A DNA stretch of 64,000 bases from an uncultured Candidatus Melainabacteria bacterium (GTDB lineage Bacteria; Cyanobacteriota; Vampirovibrionia; Gastranaerophilales; Gastranaerophilaceae), in assembly GCA_934747335.1 (NCBI GenBank), contig CAKVGS010000001.1:58148-122147 (forward strand), given 5' to 3'. The notes below the pieces were generated by a model that saw only the letters and a list, made by a program, of their open reading frames with translations, searched no databases and was not told where the DNA came from. Made by a program: the position numbers and the translations under genes. This document shows, piece by piece, positions 25,910 to 35,261 of the stretch; within the stretch, counting starts at the first letter, position 1, and the number at the start of each line of letters is the position of its first letter.

Positions 25910-27165
25910 TTATTGATAAAAGAAAAGAACTTTCAATAAAATACAAAAAAAGTATTGAAGATACGGAAACTTCGGCCGTTATTTCTCGAGATTTAAAAGA
26001 GGCTTTACATTATATTCAGTATGCCGAACCAGATATAATCATAATTTCTGATAGCCTTGAAGAAAATCTTTCAGATTTGTGCAGAAAAATTAGAGCGTTA
26101 ACTTATAATACGCGTCCCGTAATTATTGCGCTTTCAAAATCAGCAGATACGAATGATAGAATTCAGGTTTTGGAAAACGGTGCTGATGATTTTTGGAGCG
26201 AGCCTGTAAATATAGATGAATTCAAAATGCGTATAAAAGCGCACATAAGACGTGATATCGAATCAAATTTGGATTCAAAAACTCTTTTACCAAATAAAAA
26301 AATTGTAGAAAAAAATTTAAAACGTTTGTTGAATAATGATAACAAGCCTGCTGTTTTACTCTTGGGATTAGAAAATTTAAAAAACTACAAAAGTGTGTAC
26401 ACGGATGTTGCAGGTGATAAACTTATTCAAACCCTTGTTGCGATTGTAAAATCGACGCTTGATAATAACGATTTTTTAGGTCAACTGGATGAAGAAAATT
26501 TTGTAATAATTACAAGTCCTTATACAGCAGAAAAAATGGCTGTATTTTTAACGTTTGCATTTGATACGGTTGCGCCGAAATTTTATTCTGCGCAGGATGC
26601 AAAACGCGGTTATATGCTTCTTAAAGGTGATAGAATGGCAGGCATGAGAGCTAATTTTGTATCTCTTTTAATTGGCGGAATTATTGATAATTATGAACAA
26701 ATAAAATCCGTTGAAGCTCTTGAACAACGATTATTCTCAATAAAGAAAATTGCAAAAATCCCGAGCGGTTCAAATTATGCAATAGATAGAATTAAACTTG
26801 CGGGCGAAAATTCCGTAGTTGAGCCGAAAGTTAATAATTTTGTGTTTATAAAAGAGCCTGATGAAGCATTAGCTTTGCTTTTAAGAACAACACTTGAACT
26901 TCAGGGTTATGATGTGACTGAGAATTTAAACTTAAATTCAGCGGAACAACCTGCTGTTTTAATCATTGACAGCAACGATGATTTGTCGGGTTTGGATTTT
27001 TGTAGAGAAATAAAAAACAAGCCAAATTTTGTCAATACAAAAATTATTGTTACAACGACTGTTCACAATAAGACCGCGATTTTAGATGCTGGAGCAGATT
27101 TATATTTACCAAAACCTTACGAGATTTCAGATTTAATCAGGTGGATAGAATTTTTTAGAGCTTAA
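25891..27165 (+). CDS. Two-receiver protein with degenerate GGDEF domain
   Basis: The order is receiver 1 (1-120), GGDEF-like (130-300), receiver 2 (305-424). In receiver 1 the switch Lys is replaced by Glu (WSEPVN), so signalling there is doubtful. The GGDEF signature is reduced to GQLDEENF, so no diguanylate cyclase activity is expected. Receiver 2 keeps the Asp in VLIIDSND and the Lys in YLPKPY. AGGAGG precedes the ATG. The gene overlaps the sensorless kinase by 19 bases, its likely phosphodonor. Confidence 0.85.
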   Translation: MLSNVLIIDKRKELSIKYKKSIEDTETSAVISRDLKEALHYIQYAEPDIIIISDSLEENLSDLCRKIRALTYNTRPVIIALSKSADTNDRIQVLENGADDFWSEPVNIDEFKMRIKAHIRRDIESNLDSKTLLPNKKIVEKNLKRLLNNDNKPAVLLLGLENLKNYKSVYTDVAGDKLIQTLVAIVKSTLDNNDFLGQLDEENFVIITSPYTAEKMAVFLTFAFDTVAPKFYSAQDAKRGYMLLKGDRMAGMRANFVSLLIGGIIDNYEQIKSVEALEQRLFSIKKIAKIPSGSNYAIDRIKLAGENSVVEPKVNNFVFIKEPDEALALLLRTTLELQGYDVTENLNLNSAEQPAVLIIDSNDDLSGLDFCREIKNKPNFVNTKIIVTTTVHNKTAILDAGADLYLPKPYEISDLIRWIEFFRA

Positions 27166-27167
27166 AT

Positions 27168-28628
27168 CTAAAATGCTATTCTACCTCCAATTTCACCTGA
27201 AAATTTTTCTTTTGAATCATAGGTGGATTTAGCCGTTACCGTGATATTTTTTGAAATACGACAATCACCTCCGAATGCAATTCCTCCAAACAAATTTTTG
27301 TTTGTTGTACCGCATTCTTTGCTGAATTTTTTCCCGCCATAAACTTTTGTAAATATGCTTGCTTGTCCAAATTCTTTTCCAACTTGTTGATAAACACCAA
27401 GTCTTGTTGTCACGGTTTTTTCTGAACTTTCATCTCCCCTTGTTGTTTCATAGGAAACACTTGGCTCTAATATTGTTCGACAATTATTCATTCTTAGAGC
27501 ACTGAATATATCAGTACTGAATCTTCTGTTATTTTCATCTTTTGAATACTTGCAAGAAGTTGAAATTAAATAATCGCTAGAGCTTCCGTGTTCTTCTCCA
27601 TAATAATTATAAGCACCGTTTGCTTCGATGCTGTATTCGTTTACTTTTCCATCTTTTATAGATATAGAATTAGAAGCTGAGCCGCTCAAGCCTGATGAAA
27701 ATTCTCCATATTCATTTCTATTTAAGCCAATAGACGTTCCAATAACAAAATTTGTGCTACTTGTCTTGCTTTGTTCTTCATCACAAACTGTAGTTTTTAC
27801 ATTACTTAAATTTATATTATATTGATTTTTTTCTGTTTTTAAATCGGCTGATATTTTATCTGTGACCGTTTTATTAACTTCTTCTTTAGAAGTCTCACGA
27901 GAATAATCAATTTTAGTCTTTTTTAAATCAATTCCAAATGCAATGGTTTCAGTAGTTTTACTTGTATTATAAGATGAGTTTAAAACATTCTCATTAATTT
28001 TTACCATTAACGAATTATTGTTATAAAAACCATCATTGTAACCAATTTTAGATTCAAAACTTACTGTTTTTTCTGACGTTAATAATTCTTCTTTTCTGGT
28101 TTTATAAGTATCATTTGTATTGTTTATATTATTTGGATTAAAAGCTTTTGTTGCGCTTAAACTAATATATTGTTCATTGTTATCTTTGTGTAAATTAACT
28201 GAACTGCTAAAACCTGTTTCGTTTTCGGCTGAATAACTGCTATCTAAAGAATATGCATCTTTTGAATAGTTAATATTTGCATTGAAATTATCTTTAGTGT
28301 AATTTGCTTGAAGATTGTAATTATATTTATCTTCTTCTTTTTCAATATTTGCTGATAGGGACGCAGAACCAAGTGTGCCATTTGCTATTGGAGTTTGATA
28401 ATTAATGTTTTGAATGGAATTATCTTTTACTGTTGCATTAAATAGACCAACTTCTGAGTTTAGCGAAATGTGATTTTTGCCGATATCATTTATAGTAATT
28501 TTAGATTCTTCTGACTGGTTAATATTTTCATTGTCTTGGATTTCATCAGACACAATTTCTTCTCCACTCGGATTCGTGAATGAAGTTGTAGGAATAATTT
28601 CTTTTTCTAGTTCATCATTTGTGTGCAT
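27168..28628 (-). CDS. Beta-strand-rich protein resembling an outer-membrane barrel
   Basis: I do not recognise this 486-residue protein. From residue 55 onward it alternates polar and hydrophobic residues in many 10-12-residue strands (YNYNLQANYTKDNF, NINYSKDAYSLDSSYS) and ends with Phe (GGRIAF), the usual terminal signature of bacterial beta barrels. The first 45 residues are acidic and there is no signal peptide, which argues against a standard Sec-exported porin. GAGGA precedes the ATG. It converges on the receiver protein with a two-base gap. Confidence 0.65.
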   Translation of the reverse strand: MHTNDELEKEIIPTTSFTNPSGEEIVSDEIQDNENINQSEESKITINDIGKNHISLNSEVGLFNATVKDNSIQNINYQTPIANGTLGSASLSANIEKEEDKYNYNLQANYTKDNFNANINYSKDAYSLDSSYSAENETGFSSSVNLHKDNNEQYISLSATKAFNPNNINNTNDTYKTRKEELLTSEKTVSFESKIGYNDGFYNNNSLMVKINENVLNSSYNTSKTTETIAFGIDLKKTKIDYSRETSKEEVNKTVTDKISADLKTEKNQYNINLSNVKTTVCDEEQSKTSSTNFVIGTSIGLNRNEYGEFSSGLSGSASNSISIKDGKVNEYSIEANGAYNYYGEEHGSSSDYLISTSCKYSKDENNRRFSTDIFSALRMNNCRTILEPSVSYETTRGDESSEKTVTTRLGVYQQVGKEFGQASIFTKVYGGKKFSKECGTTNKNLFGGIAFGGDCRISKNITVTAKSTYDSKEKFSGEIGGRIAF

Positions 28629-28733
28629 ATATATCCTCTGAATATATAAAGTTAATAAAAGCGGATGGATTTCAAAAATTATAATTATTGTAATATTTCT
28701 TAATCCTTATAAATTAAGAGGTTGAGGAGATTG

Positions 28734-28781
28734 TTTCGGATAAATTATATAGACCATTTGGTCTATATAATTCATCCGAAA
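28734..28781. repeat. Long near-perfect palindrome, 22-base arms
   Basis: TTTCGGATAAATTATATAG continues to AGACC, then ATTT, then the reverse complement with a single mismatch (28760-28781). No T-run follows on either side, so it looks more like an operator or a structured leader than a terminator. It lies in the divergent gap between the barrel-like gene and the AMIN-like gene. A second small palindrome (GGCATG-GG-CATGCC) follows at 28800-28813. Confidence 0.7.
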
Positions 28782-28855
28782 ATCTAACCCCTTGATTGAT
28801 GGCATGGGCATGCCAATTTAGTAGACTAATATTAAGGGAGAGAGAGTATACTATT

Positions 28856-29899
28856 ATGAAGAGAACGTTGTTGTTTTTAGGAATGTTTTTATCTATGTTG
28901 GCAGTTTCTGCCGAAGAAAATGTTTTACAGTCAATAGAAATTGTTCCTGTTAAAGATACATATAATATTGTTTTGGTTTCAGATAAAGCTGTTGACGTTA
29001 AGAAAACGGTTAAAGCTTCAAATCAGATTACTTTGAATATGAAAGATATTAGAGCATCTAAAACTCTAAATACCGTTTACAACAACGTATCAAATGTAGA
29101 TACAGTAATGGTAGAACCTGCGGGCAATAACGGTATTAGCATATTTTTCCAAGCTGAAAATGCAGCAGGTGCAAGTGTTTCATTTGACTCTTTAGCTCCT
29201 GCAATGCCTAAGAAAGCTGAAACTCAAAGCGTTAAATTGAGTAATCCTATTGAAAGCTATGCTCCTATTTATAAAGAAGATATGAGCCAGGCTAAAACAT
29301 CAAGCTTATTCCAACGTTTACAAAAATCTTCAGCAGTAGAAGGTATCAAGGATTCTGTGGATGAAGATGCAGTATCCGATACGGCAAATAAAGCTGTTTC
29401 TTTTGGTTTGGTTGGTTTGTTAGCGTTTGCTGTCGTTAGATTGTTTAAACGTAAAGAACCTGATATGAAAATCGGTCTTTCTCAAAGCTTAACTGATAGA
29501 GAAATTGAAATGTACAAAGGTGCTCAACAAATCGGTTCTTCTCACGTAGCACCTGAAAGACCATTCACAACTGTTAATTATGGTTTGAATGCTTATCAAA
29601 GAGAAAACAGAAATCCTTATGAAGCGGAAGCTCCAATTCATAATCCAAGATTAAGAAATTTTGTGAATCCGCAACAAAACATTCAAACAATGAGCCAACC
29701 TCAAAGACAAGCAACAGCTGTTCAACAAGCAGTAAGAAAAAATACAACACCTGTTAATACAGCACCTGTTAATCAATCAAATCCAAATGTTGATAACTTG
29801 AAATTTTTAGAATCAATGACGGCAATTTATGAAAAAAGCGGACGTCACGATTTGGCACAAGGCTTAAAGGCAAGTTTGAATAAAAATAATTTGAAATAA
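28856..29899 (+). CDS. Signal-anchored single-span protein with AMIN-like N-terminal domain
   Basis: Residues 1-19 are a signal peptide (cut after AVSA). Residues 24-120 (SIEIVPVKDTYNIVLVSDKA, then QITLNMKDIRASKTL) resemble an AMIN domain, which binds the cell wall in amidases and PilQ. A membrane helix lies near 186-205 (AVSFGLVGLLAFAVVRLF), followed by a Gln/Asn-rich cytoplasmic tail and a conserved-looking end (FLESMTAIYEKSGRHDLAQG). The start at 28856 is chosen because of the GGGAGAGAGAG upstream and the signal peptide. Family assignment is tentative. Confidence 0.7.
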   Translation: MKRTLLFLGMFLSMLAVSAEENVLQSIEIVPVKDTYNIVLVSDKAVDVKKTVKASNQITLNMKDIRASKTLNTVYNNVSNVDTVMVEPAGNNGISIFFQAENAAGASVSFDSLAPAMPKKAETQSVKLSNPIESYAPIYKEDMSQAKTSSLFQRLQKSSAVEGIKDSVDEDAVSDTANKAVSFGLVGLLAFAVVRLFKRKEPDMKIGLSQSLTDREIEMYKGAQQIGSSHVAPERPFTTVNYGLNAYQRENRNPYEAEAPIHNPRLRNFVNPQQNIQTMSQPQRQATAVQQAVRKNTTPVNTAPVNQSNPNVDNLKFLESMTAIYEKSGRHDLAQGLKASLNKNNLK

Positions 29900-29926
29900 T
29901 ATTGTGAAGATAAGAAGAGAGAATTT

Positions 29927-29960
29927 AAAGAGAATGACTTTTAGTTATTCTCTTTTTTTT
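29927..29960 (+). terminator. Rho-independent terminator
   Basis: AAAGAGAATGACT (29927-29939) pairs with 29943-29955 around TTT with one G-T pair, followed by a T-run. Confidence 0.88.
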
Positions 29961-29989
29961 AGTTGATGAAAAGTTAATGTTAAGTTAAT

Positions 29990-30007
29990 GGTGCAAAAAA
30001 TTGCACC
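29990..30007. repeat. GGTGCAA palindrome
   Basis: GGTGCAAAAAATTGCACC is one of five copies in the window. It is followed by a TTTTCAATTTTCCACTTTC tract that also accompanies other copies. Confidence 0.7.
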
Positions 30008-30127
30008 CTACATTTCTAAATTAAAAACAGATAATTGAATATAATTTTAAACAATTTTCAATTTTCCACTTTCAATTTTCCATTGACTATACGTAGCTCC
30101 TCTCTTTTAATATTTTTGAATTCGTTG

Positions 30128-30133
30128 TATCAT
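30128..30133 (+). promoter_or_regulatory. -10 element of the DUF4127 gene, leaderless spacing
   Basis: TATCAT is followed by six bases and the ATG at 30140, with no Shine-Dalgarno between. Confidence 0.5.
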
Positions 30134-30139
30134 AAACTT

Positions 30140-31450
30140 ATGAAAATTGCGTTTTTACCGATTGATAATCGTCCTGTTTGCTATACTTTGGCTAAAGATA
30201 TAGCTGATATTGATAAAAGCATTGAGCTTTATATTCCACCAAGAGAATTTTTAGGTGATTTAACTAAGAGTGCTGATATAGAAAAATTAATATCTTGGTT
30301 AGAAAATTTACCTAAAGTTGATAGCATGATATTGTCTTTAGATACGTTAGTTTATGGCGGATTAATTCCATCCAGGCGCTCAAAAGATACTTTAGATGAA
30401 TTGAAAATTAGGTTAGAACGGATTAAGCCACTTCTGAAAAACAAAAAAGTTTATGCATTTTCCAGCATAATGCGTATTTCTAACAATAATTTTAATGAAG
30501 AAGAAAAAGAATACTGGTCTGAGTATGGTAAAAAAATCTTTGAATATTCGTTTTCAGGGGGACAAAACAATAGTGATATTCCTCAAGAAATTATTGATGA
30601 TTATTTAGCTACCAGAAAACGAAATTTTGAGATTAATAAGGTTTATCTGGCTTGGCAAAAAGAAGGCTTGTTTAATACGTTGATTTTTTCTAAAGATGAT
30701 TGTGCCGAAAAAGGTTTTAATGTAGAAGAAGCAAATGAGCTTGAGCAGTTGGGCGGGAAAACCAAAACAGGCGCGGACGAAATTCCTCTAACCTTGTTTG
30801 CTCGTTCAATAGAGAAAGATATAAAAATTTATCCGGAATTTCTTGAACCTGAATGCAAAAATCTGATATCAAATTATGAAGATGTTTCTATTGAAAAATC
30901 TGTATTGGGGCAGCTTGAACTTGGCGGGTTCAAAGTAAGTTCTAAAGAAGATGCAGACGTTGTTCTTGTTGTTAATAATTTTAAAGATAAACAGGGCGAA
31001 TTAGTTATGGGATGGGATACAGAGCCTTTTGACGGTAATTTTGTTTTCCCAAACAAACCTTGTTGTGTTGCAGACGTCAGATTTGCGAACGGTGGTGACA
31101 ATGCATTTGTAAATCAACTTTTGGATAGAATAGAATTAAAAGACTTTTACGGGTATTCAGGATGGAATACCAGTGCTAATACTTTAGGCAGTTTGTTGTG
31201 CGCATTAAAAATTAAATGGCGGAGTCTGAATTATGACGAAAAAGCTTTCAAAAAACTTGAGATGATACGCTTTTTGGATGATTGGGCTTATCAAGCAAAT
31301 GTAAGAGGACAAATTGATGCACCTTGTAATATACAAACGCTCATGAAACCTTATGAGGCTAAAATTCAGAATGCATTGCAGACAGCAATTACTCCTCATA
31401 ATTATACTTATCCCTGGAATAGGAAATTTGAAGTAGAAATTATATTTTAG
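30140..31450 (+). CDS. DUF4127 family protein
   Basis: This 436-residue protein starts MKIAFLPIDNRPVCY, the signature N-terminus of DUF4127, with SLDTLVYGGLIPSR near residue 65 and GWDTEPFDG and YSGWNTSANTLG in the second half. No reaction is established; the conserved Asp/Arg pattern suggests an enzyme. An upstream in-frame extension of 35 residues is translation of repeat DNA and was rejected because the promoter lies immediately before this ATG. The 3' end overlaps the convergent gene by 11 bases. Confidence 0.88.
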   Translation: MKIAFLPIDNRPVCYTLAKDIADIDKSIELYIPPREFLGDLTKSADIEKLISWLENLPKVDSMILSLDTLVYGGLIPSRRSKDTLDELKIRLERIKPLLKNKKVYAFSSIMRISNNNFNEEEKEYWSEYGKKIFEYSFSGGQNNSDIPQEIIDDYLATRKRNFEINKVYLAWQKEGLFNTLIFSKDDCAEKGFNVEEANELEQLGGKTKTGADEIPLTLFARSIEKDIKIYPEFLEPECKNLISNYEDVSIEKSVLGQLELGGFKVSSKEDADVVLVVNNFKDKQGELVMGWDTEPFDGNFVFPNKPCCVADVRFANGGDNAFVNQLLDRIELKDFYGYSGWNTSANTLGSLLCALKIKWRSLNYDEKAFKKLEMIRFLDDWAYQANVRGQIDAPCNIQTLMKPYEAKIQNALQTAITPHNYTYPWNRKFEVEIIF

Positions 31451-33722
31451 CTACATATTTAGAAAGCTTTAGTTCTTTAAGAATTGCTAAAAGAATTGCA
31501 TTTTCGTCTTGATTAAGCTTAGCGGTAAGTTTAGCAGTTCTATCAAACAATGCTCTAAGTAGTATTATAATCGCTGCTTCGGTTTTTGCTACCTTTAGTT
31601 CTTTGCAAGGAGAGTTATTTAAAATTGTTTTTACTGAAGGGTGAAAAGATGCTGTTTTTATCAAAAGACTTTTTAAATCCCTGCGATAGTCCTTATTGTT
31701 AGCAAAATCATGAGCAATTTTTAAAAAGTCATTAAATACAGTTTGGTTATATAATACAGATTTACTGTCAAAAGTTTTTGTGTAATTAAATTTTGAAATA
31801 TAATCAATTAGAGAGATGCCTAACTTAGCTTGTTCGGAGTTGTTAAGTGGTTTTGTATACTTGTCATACAGTTCATCTATGTTTTTTTGCAAAGTATCTC
31901 GTTCATTTTCTTTTATTTTTAAGCATTCTTGAAAGATCTCATTGTCGATATGTGTGGCATAGCCAAATCTATATCTATATAAACTTGCAGAATTAAAATC
32001 TTTTGATAGAGCCTCGCAAATTGCAAAGTCAGAAGCTTCTACAAGGTCAGGATGTTTTATGCTAAATTGATTGTCTAACAAGAATTTGATTTCATTTATT
32101 TCGTCATCAGTAAGAATGTCTTTATCTTCAATCTTATCCTTGTATGGTTTTAGGGCAATGCTCAATTTGAAGAGTTCATTGCAGAGCGGATTGCTTAAAG
32201 CTTCTTTAATGTACAGTTTTAAGAGTTTGGTTGGAGCTCCACTGTTTGATAGTTGTTTAAAATATTCAGCTGTGCTTTTTTCTAGGTCAAGATAAATTTC
32301 TTCTTGATTTCCGTTAGCATCCTTTAAAAGAAACAATTGTTCATTAGGGTTCTTTTGAACAATTTTATTGATTGTTTCTTTGTTAACTTGCTCTGTAATA
32401 TCTAATGCACCATATCTTTCTAAAAAGTGTTTATTCCAAGCTTCTTGTAATTCATCGTGTTTTTGGTATTTAGCTTCTCTCGCGGGAATAATTCCTTCGG
32501 CATAATCGAGTAATTGTTTAAATTCTCGTGGCACATAGTCAATGATTATATCATTTTGGGTATCTTTATTAACGATTTGAAACTTATTATTAATTCCTAG
32601 TTCTCCGCCACCACCATAAACTTCTTCAAAAAGCTCAATAGTATCTGTAATTGCTGTGGAATATTGTTCTAATAAAAATGGGTTAGCTTTCCAAAATCTT
32701 TTAAACATGTAATCATCCGGTTCATGAGGAGTTTGTTTGTCTACGCTTATGAAGTCTTTCATTTCTTCAGAAAGATGAATTCTATCAGCAGCAATTGTCA
32801 TAATTGGGCTTAGGTATTTTACGATAAAAGAAGCTTCGGGATCATCTTTTGTGAAACGCTTTATAACAGCTTTTTCGATTGCTTCTTTATTCCCTTTAGC
32901 TGATTTTATATCATCTTTTAAAGCACGTTTTTTATAGCTTTGAATTTTATATTTTCTTTTGGCAGGCTCTTTTTTCTCTGATTGTTTTGCAGAGTCTGTT
33001 GAAGTGTTTGTTTTTTTATTATTTTCTATTTGTTTTTCTGTTTTTGGCATATTTTCAACGAAAAACTTTTTATATTCTTCTCTTGTTGCAATAAAAGAAT
33101 TCCAAAAATCGTGTTTTGGATATCGTATTCCATACGCTGATGTTGTACCATAAGTTATTGGCTGTGTTATAATCCCTTTGTAAACAGGATTTAAATCTTT
33201 GTCGTAAAAATCTTTGTTGATTTCACGAATAGTTTTTCCTTCTGCATAAATTTTATTTAGAAGATAAACGCCAAAATCCATATCAGAGTCTTTTAGAAGT
33301 GGGGCATTTTCAAGTTCTTTGGCTAATTTAATATCGGATAAAATGCCTGATCTGTTTTTAAGGCTGGCTTCATGTAAATTAGAAAATAATTCTTCATTCG
33401 GATAAAGTTCTTTAGCATCTTCAACATTGTTCGCGATTGAAATGTATTTGAAGACTTCATTCATTATTTGTTCGGGAGGAATATGTTTTCTGTTTTCATA
33501 ATCCGTGTACAAATATTTTTTCATTTCTTTTGGCATATTGTTAACGTTAAAATCCTGTTCATAAAAGTTTTCAGGAGTTCTGCCTCTAAAATTTATATTA
33601 AAATCTTTGTAAGAATTAATAATAGGATTTGTTTGATTTTTCGCTATTTCATTATTATTTTTTTTATTGTTTATATGTTGTTGAGGGCTATGTGTAATTC
33701 CGTTAATCTTTGATATTCTCAC
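31440..33722 (-). CDS. Large hypothetical protein with N-terminal FRG motif
   Basis: I do not recognise this 760-residue helical, charged protein. It has no signal peptide or membrane segment. The N-terminus is an Asn/Lys-rich linker followed by INFRGRTPENF at about residues 43-53. I place the start at the GTG at 33722: AAGGA is well spaced for it but touches the ATG nine bases earlier, and the resulting MRISKINGI resembles the MRISTIQIY start of another F-x-G protein at 44398. A lysine-rich linker (about 230-290) separates two domains. The promoter region holds TTGACT and a short palindrome. Confidence 0.7.
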   Translation of the reverse strand: MRISKINGITHSPQQHINNKKNNNEIAKNQTNPIINSYKDFNINFRGRTPENFYEQDFNVNNMPKEMKKYLYTDYENRKHIPPEQIMNEVFKYISIANNVEDAKELYPNEELFSNLHEASLKNRSGILSDIKLAKELENAPLLKDSDMDFGVYLLNKIYAEGKTIREINKDFYDKDLNPVYKGIITQPITYGTTSAYGIRYPKHDFWNSFIATREEYKKFFVENMPKTEKQIENNKKTNTSTDSAKQSEKKEPAKRKYKIQSYKKRALKDDIKSAKGNKEAIEKAVIKRFTKDDPEASFIVKYLSPIMTIAADRIHLSEEMKDFISVDKQTPHEPDDYMFKRFWKANPFLLEQYSTAITDTIELFEEVYGGGGELGINNKFQIVNKDTQNDIIIDYVPREFKQLLDYAEGIIPAREAKYQKHDELQEAWNKHFLERYGALDITEQVNKETINKIVQKNPNEQLFLLKDANGNQEEIYLDLEKSTAEYFKQLSNSGAPTKLLKLYIKEALSNPLCNELFKLSIALKPYKDKIEDKDILTDDEINEIKFLLDNQFSIKHPDLVEASDFAICEALSKDFNSASLYRYRFGYATHIDNEIFQECLKIKENERDTLQKNIDELYDKYTKPLNNSEQAKLGISLIDYISKFNYTKTFDSKSVLYNQTVFNDFLKIAHDFANNKDYRRDLKSLLIKTASFHPSVKTILNNSPCKELKVAKTEAAIIILLRALFDRTAKLTAKLNQDENAILLAILKELKLSKYVAKI

Positions 33723-33778
33723 GATACTCATTCCTTTTTATTGGGATATATTTGCTAATACTATTTTTGATGATATAA

Positions 33779-33792
33779 TGCTAAGTTTAGCA
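33779..33792. promoter_or_regulatory. Possible operator TGCTAA-GT-TTAGCA
   Basis: A 6+2+6 palindrome sits between TTGACT and TATATC on the minus strand, in the promoter position for the large F-x-G gene, where a bound repressor would block transcription. Confidence 0.4.
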
Positions 33793-33869
33793 AGTCAAGG
33801 TTTGAAATGCTTGAAAGTAACTTATTTTAACAAATGCAGAGATGTAATGTTGAAACAGAGTTTTTATGT

Positions 33870-33875
33870 TAAAAT
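33870..33875 (+). promoter_or_regulatory. Extended -10 of the U32 gene, leaderless spacing
   Basis: TGT-TAAAAT is followed by six bases and the ATG at 33882. Confidence 0.65.
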
Positions 33876-33881
33876 TTTTGT

Positions 33882-35117
33882 ATGAACAAACCTGAATTAT
33901 TGATGCCGGCAGGCAATGTTGAAAAATTAAAATATGCGATTAAATACGGAGCGGATGCCGTATACTTGGGAGTTGTAGATTTTAGCTTAAGAGCGATGAG
34001 AAAAGGTGAACTGATTACTTTAGAAAACCTTAAAACTGCTATTTCTACCGCGCAACAAATGGGTGCAAAAGCTTATTTAACTCTGAATATCTTTGGATTT
34101 AACAGCGATATAAAAGCTTTAGAGCAATCTATGGATGTAATTGCGGATTCAAAGCCTGATGCACTTATTATAAGTGATGTTGGAATTATGAGATTAGCAA
34201 AAAAATATATGCCAAATACTGATATTCATGTAAGCACGCAAGCAAATATTCTCAATTATGAAGCAGTGCGTTTTTGGCAAGATATGGGCGCAACTCGTGC
34301 AATTTTAGCCAGAGAACTTCCTATAAAAGATGTTGCTGAAATTAAGCAAAGGGTTCCTGAAATGGAATTGGAATGTTTTATCCATGGCGCGCAATGTGTA
34401 TCATTTTCCGGCAGATGCTTGTTGAGTGATTATATGACAAACGGCGAAAGAAAAGCCAACTCCGGCAATTGTTCTCAACCTTGCAGATGGAGTTATAAGC
34501 TTGTTGAAGAAACTCGTCCGGGGCAGTATTATGAAATTGAAGAAAATGAAAAAGGTACGCATATTTTAAGTACAAAAGATTTGTGCCTCGTAAAACATTT
34601 AAAAGATATGATAGATGCGGGCATTGATTCATTTAAGGTTGAAGGTCGAACAAAGAGTCTTTATTATGTTTCAGCAGTAGCCAAAGCTTATAGAGAAGCA
34701 ATAGACACCGTTCTTGAAAATCCAAATGCAGATATGCAGCCTTATTATGATGAACTTTTAAAAGTCGGTAACAGAGGTTATACAACAGGATTTTATCTTG
34801 GTGAAGGCTATCCTAAAGACGGATATAGCTATGATATTTCAAAAGGTCTTGCAGGTGCTGATTTCTTGTGCGAATTTTGGGGCAAGGAAAATGACTACTA
34901 CAAGATAAAGACAAAAAATAAATTCAATAAAAATGAAGATATTGAAATTATTTCACCTGATGAAAAATTTGTTACACAAGTGACAGAAATTAAGAATATG
35001 AAGGGTGAAGAATTGGAACTTGCAAATACAAATGACGAACTTTTGGTTAAGTTGACAAATGCGCCGAAGGATGCGGAGTTTGCGTTGGCAAGGACGGTTG
35101 GGATAAAGAGAGTGTAG
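33882..35117 (+). CDS. Peptidase U32 family protein
   Basis: The 411-residue protein starts PELLMPAGNVEKLKYAIKYG with GADAVYLG, and has the U32 signature ECFIHGAQCVSFSGRC and the later NSGNCSQPCRW, which supply four cysteines for an iron-sulfur cluster. Family members such as RlhA and TrhP carry out prephenate-dependent or oxygen-independent hydroxylation of rRNA or tRNA bases rather than proteolysis. Which RNA is modified here cannot be told from the sequence. The gene is monocistronic with a predicted leaderless start. Confidence 0.93.
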   Translation: MNKPELLMPAGNVEKLKYAIKYGADAVYLGVVDFSLRAMRKGELITLENLKTAISTAQQMGAKAYLTLNIFGFNSDIKALEQSMDVIADSKPDALIISDVGIMRLAKKYMPNTDIHVSTQANILNYEAVRFWQDMGATRAILARELPIKDVAEIKQRVPEMELECFIHGAQCVSFSGRCLLSDYMTNGERKANSGNCSQPCRWSYKLVEETRPGQYYEIEENEKGTHILSTKDLCLVKHLKDMIDAGIDSFKVEGRTKSLYYVSAVAKAYREAIDTVLENPNADMQPYYDELLKVGNRGYTTGFYLGEGYPKDGYSYDISKGLAGADFLCEFWGKENDYYKIKTKNKFNKNEDIEIISPDEKFVTQVTEIKNMKGEELELANTNDELLVKLTNAPKDAEFALARTVGIKRV

Positions 35118-35127
35118 TTTATTTTCA

Positions 35128-35240
35128 CCCCTCACCCGAAAATCTAAGTTTCGAGCTTTAAATTGCTCTCAACTTGATTTTCTACCCTCTCCCGCAAGGG
35201 GCGAGGGGGACAGAATGTAGGTCAGGCACTGCCTGACAAA
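35128..35240. repeat. Dispersed CACCCCTCACCC...GGCGAGGGG repeat with hairpin
   Basis: The pair CACCCCTCACCC and CCCTCTCCCGCAAGGGGC recurs at 52139-52213. It is followed by the perfect hairpin GTCAGGCACTGCCTGAC at 35222-35238. No coding potential is visible. Confidence 0.6.
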
Positions 35241-35261
35241 AACTAAAAACGGAATAAAAGA

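Noticed and set aside
30035..30139. 35-codon upstream extension of the DUF4127 gene
   Set aside because: It translates repeat sequence (TTTTCAATTTTCC type), and the promoter lies just before the ATG at 30140.
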